The notes beneath the pieces are model-generated. The model was not told where the DNA came from and made no database searches. It saw only the letters and a program-made list of their open reading frames with translations. From Comamonadaceae bacterium (lineage in GTDB: Bacteria > Pseudomonadota > Gammaproteobacteria > Burkholderiales > Burkholderiaceae_C): 22,755 bases of DNA. A program made the position numbers and the translations under genes. Where the stretch lies: contig CANHKH010000010.1 in the NCBI GenBank assembly GCA_947460165.1, positions 1 to 22,755 on the forward strand, written 5' to 3'. Every line of letters begins with the position of its first letter. The stretch's first letter is position 1. This document shows positions 7,351 through 13,531 of the stretch, piece by piece.

Positions 7351-8678
7351 GCACCACCCTCAGCCGCCAGGACGGCATCATCCTGAGCGAAGGCTATTTC
7401 TCCCGCCGCCAGGCCTTGGACTGGTTGTTCGCCGCCTTGGTGACCGCCGGCGGCTTGTTCGCGCTGTTCAATTACCAGCACGCCATGAATGGCTACGAGC
7501 AGGCCATATTGGTGGGCACCATCCCGGCCGCCATCGCCATGGGCTGGTTCTGGCGACCCTTGCAACTGCTCATGGTCGGTGTGGCGGCCGCCTCGCTGCT
7601 GGCCTTGAGCGCTTATGGCGGCGATTTGGCCCGCGCCGACCAGGTGTTTTGGCTCAAGTACTTTTTGTCCAGCCAGTCGGCCATCTTGTGGATGAGCCTG
7701 CTGTTTTTCATGAGCACGGTGTTTTACTGGTTGCCCATTGTCATCAAGGGCCAGGGCGGCACCTTGGAGTTGCTGGGCTCGCGCCTGGCCTGGGCCGCCG
7801 TGACCATGGCACTGATAGGCACCATGGTGCGCTGGTACGAAGGTCACCAAATGGGGCCTGACATTGGCCACATTCCGGTGAGCAACCTCTACGAGGTGTT
7901 CGTGCTGTTTTGCTGGATGACGGCGCTTTTTTACCTCTACTTTGAAGACCAGTACCAAACCCGTTCTCTGGGCGCTTTGGTGATGTTGGTGGTCAGCGCC
8001 GCCGTGGGCTTTTTGCTGTGGTACACCTTGGTGCGCGAGGCGCATGAAATTCAGCCCTTGGTGCCTGCGCTCAAAAGCTGGTGGATGAAGGTGCATGTGC
8101 CGGCCAACTTTGTGGGTTACGGCATGTTCTCTCTGGCGGCCATGGTCGCCCTGGGCTACCTCATCAAGCAGCAGGCCACGCAAACCAAGTGGCACAAGCT
8201 GGCGCCTTTGTGGTTGTTGGGCTTGGTCATGTGCTTGGTGCCCCTGGTGTTTCGCAAGTCTTCTTACGAGGCGGGCGGCATGTACTGGGTGGGTTACTTG
8301 ACCGTGTCGGGCCTGATGGCCGCCTTTTTGGTGCTGGCACGCAAGCCCATTGCACAGCGCTTGCCCAGCTACGAGGTGATGGACGACGTGATGTACAAGG
8401 CCATTGCCGTAGGCTTTGCTTTTTTCACCATTGCCACCGTGCTGGGCGCACTCTGGGCCGCCGAGGCCTGGGGCGGCTACTGGAGCTGGGACCCCAAGGA
8501 AACCTGGGCGCTCATTGTCTGGCTGAACTACGCGGCCTGGCTGCACATGCGCCTCATGAAGGGCTTGCGCGGCACCGTGGCTGCCTGGTGGGCCTTGGCC
8601 GGCCTGGGCGTGACCACCTTTGCTTTCCTGGGGGTGAACATGTTCCTCTCGGGCCTGCACAGCTACGGTGAGCTTTGA
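7347..8678 (+). CDS. ccsA: cytochrome c synthetase subunit CcsA/ResC (system II)
   Basis: This is the haem-handling partner of ResB (called CcsB in some annotation schemes, ResC in others). The 443-residue protein is a polytopic membrane protein with many hydrophobic segments. It carries the tryptophan-rich WWD signature WGGYWSWDPKETW near residue 375, which holds haem on the periplasmic face. Conserved histidines flank it, such as in KVHVPANFVGYG and GLHSYG. It overlaps resB by ATGA, so the two are translationally coupled. Presence of this pair indicates system II rather than the CcmA-H system I. Confidence 0.96.
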   Translation: MSTTLSRQDGIILSEGYFSRRQALDWLFAALVTAGGLFALFNYQHAMNGYEQAILVGTIPAAIAMGWFWRPLQLLMVGVAAASLLALSAYGGDLARADQVFWLKYFLSSQSAILWMSLLFFMSTVFYWLPIVIKGQGGTLELLGSRLAWAAVTMALIGTMVRWYEGHQMGPDIGHIPVSNLYEVFVLFCWMTALFYLYFEDQYQTRSLGALVMLVVSAAVGFLLWYTLVREAHEIQPLVPALKSWWMKVHVPANFVGYGMFSLAAMVALGYLIKQQATQTKWHKLAPLWLLGLVMCLVPLVFRKSSYEAGGMYWVGYLTVSGLMAAFLVLARKPIAQRLPSYEVMDDVMYKAIAVGFAFFTIATVLGALWAAEAWGGYWSWDPKETWALIVWLNYAAWLHMRLMKGLRGTVAAWWALAGLGVTTFAFLGVNMFLSGLHSYGEL

Positions 8679-8764
8679 GCCGGGACGGGCTGATTCCAGC
8701 ACTTTTGAAGTTTCATTTTTGAGTATTTAATTCGGGCTTTGTTGCCCGCCCGCGAAAGTCCAGC

Positions 8765-9766
8765 ATGCTGATCAAAAGCCACGACGACGGATTCCACCAT
8801 CCCTTGGGCAGCGAGATCACCTCGCGCGCGGCCTACGAAGGCCGGCGCGAGATGCTGCGGCTGATGGCCGCAGGCGCGGCGGGCACGGTGCTGGCCAGTT
8901 GGGCCGGCCGCCAAGCCCTGGCCCAAAGCGCCACTGTGCGGCCAGGCAAGCTGGCGGCCTTGCCTTCGGTGGCCTCCAAGGTGTCGGGCGCAGTCACCAT
9001 GGAAAAGCTCACCGACTACAAAGACGCCAGCACCTACAACAACTTTTATGAATTTGGCACCGACAAGGCCGACCCGGCGCGCAACAGCGGCCGCTTCCAA
9101 ACCACGCCCTGGAGCGTGAGTGTGGAGGGCCTGGTCAAGCAGCCGCGCAGCTACGCGCTGGAAGACCTGCTCAAACTCAGCGCGCAAGAAGAGCGCATTT
9201 ACCGCATGCGCTGCGTCGAGGGCTGGTCCATGGTGATCCCCTGGGTGGGTTACTCACTGGCCGAGCTCATTAAAAAGGTCGAGCCCTTGGGCAGCGCCAA
9301 GTTTGTGGAATTTGTCACCGCCGCCGACCCCCAAACCATGCCATTTGTGGGCTCACGCGTGCTCTCATGGCCTTATGTGGAGGGCTTGCGCCTGGACGAA
9401 GCCATGCACCCGCTCACCATGCTGGTGTTTGGCATGTATGGCGAGGTGCTGCCCAACCAAAACGGCGCGCCCTTGCGTTTGATGGCGCCTTGGAAGTACG
9501 GCTTCAAACACGGCAAAAGCATTGTCAAAATCCGCTTCACCGACACCGAACCCAAGACCGCCTGGGTCAAGTCGGCGCCGCAGGAATACGGCTTTTATTC
9601 CAACGTCAACCCCAACGTGGACCACCCGCGCTGGAGCCAGGCCACGGAGCGGCGCATTGGCGAAGACGGGCTGTTCGCCAAAAAGCGCAAAACCTTGATG
9701 TTCAACGGCTACGAAGCCCAAGTTGGCCAGCTTTACGCCGGCATGGACCTGAAAAAATTCTATTGA
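8765..9766 (+). CDS. msrP: protein-methionine-sulfoxide reductase catalytic subunit MsrP
   Basis: MsrP (YedY) is a periplasmic molybdopterin enzyme that reduces methionine sulfoxide in oxidised envelope proteins. The 333-residue precursor has a Tat signal, with the twin arginine at 27-28 (GRREMLRLM), a hydrophobic stretch and a cleavage region ALAQS near 54. The Mo ligand is Cys150 in MRCVEGWSM, and the family blocks PFVGSRVLSWPYVEGLR, MAPWKYGFKHGKSIVKI and QEYGFYSNVNP are intact. It starts at ATG 8765 with only a weak GAAAG upstream. The 86-bp gap after ccsA is AT-rich near 8705-8732, but I could not fix a promoter with consensus spacing. msrQ follows. Confidence 0.97.
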   Translation: MLIKSHDDGFHHPLGSEITSRAAYEGRREMLRLMAAGAAGTVLASWAGRQALAQSATVRPGKLAALPSVASKVSGAVTMEKLTDYKDASTYNNFYEFGTDKADPARNSGRFQTTPWSVSVEGLVKQPRSYALEDLLKLSAQEERIYRMRCVEGWSMVIPWVGYSLAELIKKVEPLGSAKFVEFVTAADPQTMPFVGSRVLSWPYVEGLRLDEAMHPLTMLVFGMYGEVLPNQNGAPLRLMAPWKYGFKHGKSIVKIRFTDTEPKTAWVKSAPQEYGFYSNVNPNVDHPRWSQATERRIGEDGLFAKKRKTLMFNGYEAQVGQLYAGMDLKKFY

Positions 9767-9786
9767 AGGCCGCGCCATTGGCGGCC

Positions 9787-10395
9787 ATGAACAAAGCGCT
9801 GCTGCACCCCCTGGCCAAGCCGTTGCTGGTGGGCCTGTGCCTGCTGCCCCTGGCCTGGCTGGTGTGGCAGGCCGCTGCCGACCAACTCGGGGCCAACCCC
9901 CAAGAAGCCCTGATCCGCGAACTCGGCAGTTGGGCGCTGCGCTGGATGTGCGCGGTGCTGGCCGTCACCCCCCTGCGCGTTCAATTCAAGCTGCCGGCCT
10001 TGGCGCGCTTGAGGCGCTCGTTGGGCTTGCTGGCTTTTTTATACGCGGTGCTTCACCTCTTGGCTTATGCCGTGTTTGACATGGGGCTGGACGGGGGCGA
10101 GATGGTGCGCGACATCCTCAAGCGGCCCTTTATTTTGGTGGGCACGCTCACGGTCTTGCTCCTCGTGCCACTGGCCGCCACCTCGTTCAACCGCGCCATC
10201 CGCGCCTTGGGTGTGGCCCGGTGGCAGCGCCTGCATCGCTTGGTGTATGTGGCGTCGCTGACCATGCTGCTGCATTTTTTCTGGATGCGGGCGGGCAAAA
10301 ATAATTTTGCCGAGGTGGCTGTGTATGCGGGTATCGTGGCGATGCTGTTGGGCTGGCGGCTGCTGCACCGCCGCCGCCTTGGCGCCAAACCCTGA
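9787..10395 (+). CDS. msrQ: haem-binding membrane subunit MsrQ
   Basis: MsrQ (YedZ) is the b-type haem membrane protein that carries electrons from the quinone pool or cytoplasmic flavin donors to MsrP. The 202-residue product has about six hydrophobic segments. Haem-ligand histidine candidates lie in AVLHLLAYAVF, WQRLHRLVYV and TMLLHFFWM. The PFILVGTLTVLLLVPLAATS segment is typical of the family. The ATG at 9787 is chosen because it puts the first membrane segment directly after the start; an in-frame TTG a few codons earlier is possible. It follows msrP by 20 bp and belongs to the same operon. Confidence 0.93.
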   Translation: MNKALLHPLAKPLLVGLCLLPLAWLVWQAAADQLGANPQEALIRELGSWALRWMCAVLAVTPLRVQFKLPALARLRRSLGLLAFLYAVLHLLAYAVFDMGLDGGEMVRDILKRPFILVGTLTVLLLVPLAATSFNRAIRALGVARWQRLHRLVYVASLTMLLHFFWMRAGKNNFAEVAVYAGIVAMLLGWRLLHRRRLGAKP

Positions 10396-10429
10396 TGAAC
10401 CATTGAACAATGGATGTGTGGAGTCCCCT

Positions 10430-10963
10430 ATGAGCCCTGAATCTGCAGTCTTGTTGGCCCAGTACAACCGCTGGATGAACCGCCAACTTTTTGAAGCAGC
10501 GGCCGCGCTGCCCGAGGGCGAGGTGATGCGCGACAAAGGCGCGTTTTTCGGCTCGCTCTTCCACACGCTGAACCACATTGCAGCGGCTGACATCATCTGG
10601 CTGCAGCGCTTGGTATCTGTGTCTCCACATCAGGCCCAGATCCAGGCCTTGAAGGCTTTTCCTCAGCCCAATTCTTTGCGATTTACAGTGGCCCCCCAGT
10701 TGAGCGAGCTGTGGGTGATTCGCCAAGACCTGGACGCATTCACCATGGACTGGGCCGCAGGTCTGACGCAGGCGCAACTGGCCTCGCCGCTGACCTACCG
10801 CAACATGGCGGGTGATGCACATGCCAAAAACTTGGGAGCGCTGGTGCTGCATTTTTTCAATCACCAAACCCACCACCGGGGCCAAGCCACCACGCTGCTG
10901 TCGCAGGCGGGGGTGGATGTGGGTGTCACCGACTTGTTGGCACTGATTCCGGACTTGGCCTGA
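10430..10963 (+). CDS. DinB-family four-helix metal-binding protein
   Basis: This 177-residue protein has the DinB/YfiT fold signature: an N-terminal YNRWMNRQLFE helix, FHTLNHIAAADIIWLQRL (with His45 and His49), and HFFNHQTHHRGQATTLL (His141-His149). Histidines spaced in this way bind a divalent metal in the family. Many members are thiol-dependent transferases or are of unknown function, so no specific role is claimed. The start is supported by GGAG (10420-10423) six bases before the ATG. It follows msrQ by 34 bp and could be cotranscribed. Its 3' end faces lysA across the repeat-rich gap. Confidence 0.9.
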   Translation: MSPESAVLLAQYNRWMNRQLFEAAAALPEGEVMRDKGAFFGSLFHTLNHIAAADIIWLQRLVSVSPHQAQIQALKAFPQPNSLRFTVAPQLSELWVIRQDLDAFTMDWAAGLTQAQLASPLTYRNMAGDAHAKNLGALVLHFFNHQTHHRGQATTLLSQAGVDVGVTDLLALIPDLA

Positions 10964-11074
10964 AGATTTCTTGACCGGCGAGTCTGGGTCGCTGGATGAG
11001 GGTGGTCGTGCGTTTGGTTTTGGCAGAGCGTGAAATCGTCGCTGGCTTGGCACCCCATGGCCAGAGCGTCAGTG

Positions 11075-11152
11075 CCGAGTTTGGGCTGTGTCCGGCCGGC
11101 GATTTCTGTGTACCCCCGCAGTATGAGCCGGCCGGACACAGCCCAAGCTCGG
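11075..11152 (+). repeat. palindrome Q1: 26-nt arm, 26-nt centre, 26-nt arm
   Basis: The left arm 11075-11100 and right arm 11127-11152 are complementary at 25 of 26 positions; the exception is a T opposite G, a wobble in single strand. The 26-nt centre (11101-11126) can form a nested mini-hairpin, CTGTG with CGCAG around TACCCC (11106-11121). There is no T tract, so this is not a standard intrinsic terminator. Confidence 0.9.
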
Positions 11153-11238
11153 TGCGCAGACCGTGAAACACAAACGTGTCTCTTCAAAAAAACCTGGCTT
11201 GGTCGCTCAACCAGTGAAATACAAACATCTGCTGATGA

Positions 11239-11278
11239 GCTCAGGCCTCAGCCACTGCCGCACCTGATCTACCGTGCT
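11239..11278 (-). pseudogene. relic of the lysA 3' end in unit 1
   Basis: Read on the minus strand this stretch encodes STVDQVRQ, against STADQMRQ at the end of the intact lysA. At DNA level 11255-11278 matches 11684-11707 at 22 of 24 positions. The frame diverges after RQ and the lysA stop is not preserved. It marks where the tandem duplication captured the end of the gene. Confidence 0.75.
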
Positions 11279-11313
11279 AATGCTGCGGTTTTTGTACGGC
11301 GAGTCTGGGACGG

Positions 11314-11391
11314 CTGGATGAGGGGTGCGGGCCCGGCCCTCATACTGTGGGGGTACACAGAAATCGGGCCGGACCCGCACCCCTCATCCAG
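11314..11391 (-). repeat. palindrome P: same architecture, different stem, centre inverted
   Basis: The left arm 11314-11339 and right arm 11366-11391 are complementary at 25 of 26 positions. The 26-nt centre (11340-11365) is the reverse complement of the Q centre with a single difference. That difference turns the T-G wobble of the nested mini-hairpin into a T-A pair (CTGTG with CACAG). The arms share little with the Q arms beyond TCCGGCC near the centre. Confidence 0.9.
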
Positions 11392-11489
11392 CAAACGATG
11401 GTTGGTGTGCGTGAGGTTTTGAGTGCGTGAAAGCCAAGGTGAGTGCGGCGTCATCGCTGGCCGACTGCCCCATGGCCAGAGCATTCGTG

Positions 11490-11567
11490 CCGAGTTTGGG
11501 TTGTGTTCGGCCGGCGATTTCTGTGTACCCCCGCAGTATGAGCCGGCCGAACACAGCCCAAGCGAGG
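11490..11567 (+). repeat. palindrome Q2: copy of Q1 in unit 2
   Basis: The left arm 11490-11515 and right arm 11542-11567 flank a 26-nt centre (11516-11541) identical to that of Q1. Compared with Q1, stem pair 18 changed from C-G to T-A on both sides, a compensatory change. Pair 12 became a T-G wobble, and two pairs near the stem base (positions 3-4) are broken. Confidence 0.9.
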
Positions 11568-11662
11568 TGAGCCGCCCGCCAAACACAAGCCTGTCTCTTC
11601 AAAAACCTGGCCTGGTCGCTCAAACAGTGAAATACAAGCACCCTCACAAGGCAACGCAGCAA

Positions 11663-12961
11663 TCAGACCTGAACCAGCCGCTCCTGCCGCATCTGATCTG
11701 CCGTGCTTTCCCGCTCACGGATCACATGCACCACCGCCCCATCGACCAGCAGCTCGGCCGCCCGTCCCCGCGTGTTGTAGTTGCTGGACATGCTCATGCA
11801 GTACGCACCTGCCGAGAGCACGGCCAAGACCTCGCCGCCTTGCACTTGCAGCGCACGGTCACGGCCTATCCAGTCGCCGCTTTCGCAGATCGGCCCCACC
11901 ACGTCGTAGCGCGAGGAGGGTGCCGAAGGCGAGGGTGCTGACACCGGCACGATGCGGTGAAACGCCTGGTACATGGCCGGGCGCGGCAAGTCGTTCATGG
12001 CCGCGTCGACGATGCAAAAATTCTTTTGCTCACCGGGCTTGACATACAGCACCTCGGTCAAGCACAGGCCCGCGTTGCCCACCAAGGAGCGGCCTGGCTC
12101 AATCATCAGTTTTTTGCCGCTGTGGCCGCGCGCATCGATCTTGGCCAGCAGCTGCGCCCACAGCGCATCGGCCGCAGGCGGCGTGTCGCCCTGGTAGTCA
12201 ATGCCCAGGCCGCCGCCAAAGTCAATGTGCTGCAAAGCGATGCCCGCAGCTTCAATGGCGTCCACCAAGTCCAGCACCCTGTCCATCGCGTCCAGGTAGG
12301 GTGTGAGCTGCGTGATCTGCGAGCCAATGTGGCAATCGATGCCCACCACCTTCAGACCGGGCAAGCTGGCGGCCAGCTGGTACACGCGCAGCGTCTCCTC
12401 ATGGGCCACGCCAAACTTGTTGTCTTTGAGACCCGTGGAAATGTAAGGGTGGGTCTTGGGGTCCACGTTGGGGTTCACTCGGATGCTCACCTGGGCCGGC
12501 ACCCCCAACGCTTGCGCCACGCGAGACAGCACATGCAGCTCAGCTTCGCTCTCCACATTGAAGCAGCCAATGCCCACTTCCAGTGCGCGGCGCATCTCGC
12601 GCGCGGTCTTGCCCACACCCGAGAAGATCACTTTGGCCGCGGTGCCGCCTGCGGCCAGCACGCGTTCGAGCTCGCCGCCCGAGACAATGTCAAAGCCGCA
12701 ACCTGCCTGGGCAAACACCTGCAGCACGCCCAGCGAGGAGTTGGCCTTCATGGCGTAGCAAATCTGCGCATCGCGGCCTGCAAAGCCCCGTTGGTAGGCT
12801 GCCAGGGCCGCCAGCATGGCGGCCTTGGAATAAACAAAAAGCGGTGTGCCGTGCTCGGCGGCCAGGTCGGCGAGTGAGACCTCCTCGGCGAACAGCGCTT
12901 GGCCGCGCAGGTGCACAAAAGGGTGGCCGGGCAGCACGCCGGTCTCAGCAGGTGAACTCAT
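11663..12961 (-). CDS. lysA: diaminopimelate decarboxylase
   Basis: LysA is a PLP enzyme that decarboxylates meso-diaminopimelate to L-lysine, the last step of lysine synthesis. The 432-residue protein shows the PLP lysine in YAMKANSS (Lys72) and the HIGSQI block. It also has the glycine-rich phosphate-binding FGGGLGIDY, the EPGRSLVGNAG block, and the substrate-site CESGDW and Y in GAYCMSMSSNYN, so all core elements are present. Length and order are normal for the family. Its ATG overlaps the lptM stop (ATGA), so the two are coupled. The 3' end abuts the repeat region and was once duplicated into it. Confidence 0.97.
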   Translation of the reverse strand: MSSPAETGVLPGHPFVHLRGQALFAEEVSLADLAAEHGTPLFVYSKAAMLAALAAYQRGFAGRDAQICYAMKANSSLGVLQVFAQAGCGFDIVSGGELERVLAAGGTAAKVIFSGVGKTAREMRRALEVGIGCFNVESEAELHVLSRVAQALGVPAQVSIRVNPNVDPKTHPYISTGLKDNKFGVAHEETLRVYQLAASLPGLKVVGIDCHIGSQITQLTPYLDAMDRVLDLVDAIEAAGIALQHIDFGGGLGIDYQGDTPPAADALWAQLLAKIDARGHSGKKLMIEPGRSLVGNAGLCLTEVLYVKPGEQKNFCIVDAAMNDLPRPAMYQAFHRIVPVSAPSPSAPSSRYDVVGPICESGDWIGRDRALQVQGGEVLAVLSAGAYCMSMSSNYNTRGRAAELLVDGAVVHVIRERESTADQMRQERLVQV

Positions 12962-13164
12962 GGTGGGCGCTCAGGTTTGACGGTCGCAGCGGGCTGTGCC
13001 GGCGACTGTGGACGGGAAGAGCTCGATGGCTGGGTGGCAGCGGGCACAGGCTCGGGCAGGACCAAGGGGCCTTTTTGACCACACGCGAGCAGCAGCATCA
13101 ACGCCAGCGCACCGCCTGCACGCCGGGCAGACCCTAAAATTCTCTGCACTTGAAAAGCCAACAT
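12958..13164 (-). CDS. lptM: small lipoprotein LptM (YifL-like)
   Basis: This 68-residue lipoprotein precursor has a hydrophobic stretch ending in the lipobox LLLAC (Cys28), then the hallmark GQKGPLVLPEP and a disordered Pro/Ser/Ala-rich tail. LptM proteins assist maturation of the LPS transporter LptD in the outer membrane. Their genes sit directly before lysA in many proteobacteria, as here. The ATG at 13164 leaves only 16 bp to the divergent cyaY start; a GTG five codons downstream (13149) would also give a complete signal peptide and more room for a ribosome site. Confidence 0.88.
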   Translation of the reverse strand: MLAFQVQRILGSARRAGGALALMLLLACGQKGPLVLPEPVPAATQPSSSSRPQSPAQPAATVKPERPP

Positions 13165-13180
13165 ATTCGACTGGATTGTA

Positions 13181-13510
13181 ATGACCGACTTGGAGTACCT
13201 GAACCATGCAGAAGAGCTGCTCAAGGCGGTGGAGGCTGGCTGCGACCACATCAATGACCACAGCGATGCCGATGTAGACAACCAACGCACGGGCGCCATG
13301 GTCACGCTCAGCTTTGCCAACCGCAGCCAGATCATCATCAACTTGCAAAAGCCCTTGCAAGAGGTATGGATGGCTGCGCAAGCTGGCGGCTACCATTACA
13401 AATTCCAAGACGGCCGCTGGCTGGACACCAAAGACGGCAGCGAGTTTTTTGCGACCCTCAGCGCCTGCGCCACGCAGCAGGCCGGTCAGCCCTTGGAGTT
13501 GAGGGCCTGA
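13181..13510 (+). CDS. cyaY: iron-binding frataxin-family protein CyaY
   Basis: The product is 109 residues with the frataxin layout: an acidic first helix (MTDLEYLNHAEELLKAVEAG) and a D-rich segment (CDHINDHSDADVD). The beta sheet follows with GAMVTLSFANRSQIIINLQKPLQEVWMA and the GGYHYKF.DGRWLDT block. CyaY binds iron and tunes the IscS-based iron-sulfur cluster machinery. It is divergent from lptM-lysA, a conserved arrangement, and convergent with mrcA with 21 bp between stops. Its promoter must lie within lptM coding sequence; TAAAAT at 13135-13140 is a possible -10. Confidence 0.96.
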   Translation: MTDLEYLNHAEELLKAVEAGCDHINDHSDADVDNQRTGAMVTLSFANRSQIIINLQKPLQEVWMAAQAGGYHYKFQDGRWLDTKDGSEFFATLSACATQQAGQPLELRA

Positions 13511-13531
13511 GCCGCGCGGGCAACCGGCCCG

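Larger units (their letters stand above)
10976..11278 (+). repeat. tandem duplication, unit 1 (decayed)
   Basis: Unit 1 begins CGGCGAGTCTGGG, identical for 13 bases to 11297-11309. It then keeps CTGGATGAGGG (10992-11002), the outer end of palindrome P's left arm, but lacks the rest of P. It next aligns with unit 2 through GTGCGT, GGTTTTG, GCGTGAAA and CCCCATGGCCAGAGC into palindrome Q1 (11075-11152), and on through TGTCTCTTCAAAAA and GTGAAATACAA. It ends in a relic of the lysA 3' end. Flanking stretches differ from unit 2 at roughly a quarter of positions by eye, so the duplication is not recent. Confidence 0.8.
10964..11662. other. 699-bp gene-free gap between convergent genes, filled with repeats
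   Basis: No credible gene lies here; the open frames present read through palindromes in several frames. The gap is almost wholly made of two diverged direct copies of one segment (10976-11278 and 11297 onward). These contain three intact palindromes and one truncated palindrome. None of the palindromes is followed by a T tract on either strand. Confidence 0.85.
11297..11707 (+). repeat. tandem duplication, unit 2 (contains the real lysA 3' end)
   Basis: Unit 2 has the same order as unit 1 but keeps palindrome P complete (11314-11391). It continues through about 98 bp of spacer, palindrome Q2 (11490-11567) and the shared tail GTCTCTTCAAAAA...GTGAAATACAA. It runs into the last codons of lysA (11663-11707). 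The Q centres of the two units are 415 bp apart. Confidence 0.8.

Noticed and set aside
7314..8702. 462-codon open frame on the minus strand opposite ccsA
   Set aside because: It is a shadow of ccsA codon bias: His/Gln/Ala/Gly-rich low-complexity translation with no recognisable domain, while the plus strand has a full CcsA with the WWD motif.
8679..8764. Possible msrP promoter in the AT-rich stretch after ccsA
   Set aside because: TTGAAG (8705-8710) and the nearby TATTTAAT elements are spaced 13-15 bp apart, too close for a convincing sigma70 promoter.
11075..11567. Palindromes as a CRISPR array, integron attC sites or intrinsic terminators
   Set aside because: There are no regularly spaced identical short repeats with unique spacers, no attC core sites or integrase, and no T tracts after any stem on either strand.
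11030..11586. Open frames of about 105-130 codons across the repeat region, both strands
   Set aside because: They run through palindromes and duplicated segments, so similar peptides appear in several frames; no Shine-Dalgarno or conserved motif supports them.
13511..13531. Short hairpin CGGGC/GCCCG between convergent cyaY and mrcA
   Set aside because: It is only five base pairs with no T tract, which is expected by chance in GC-rich DNA.
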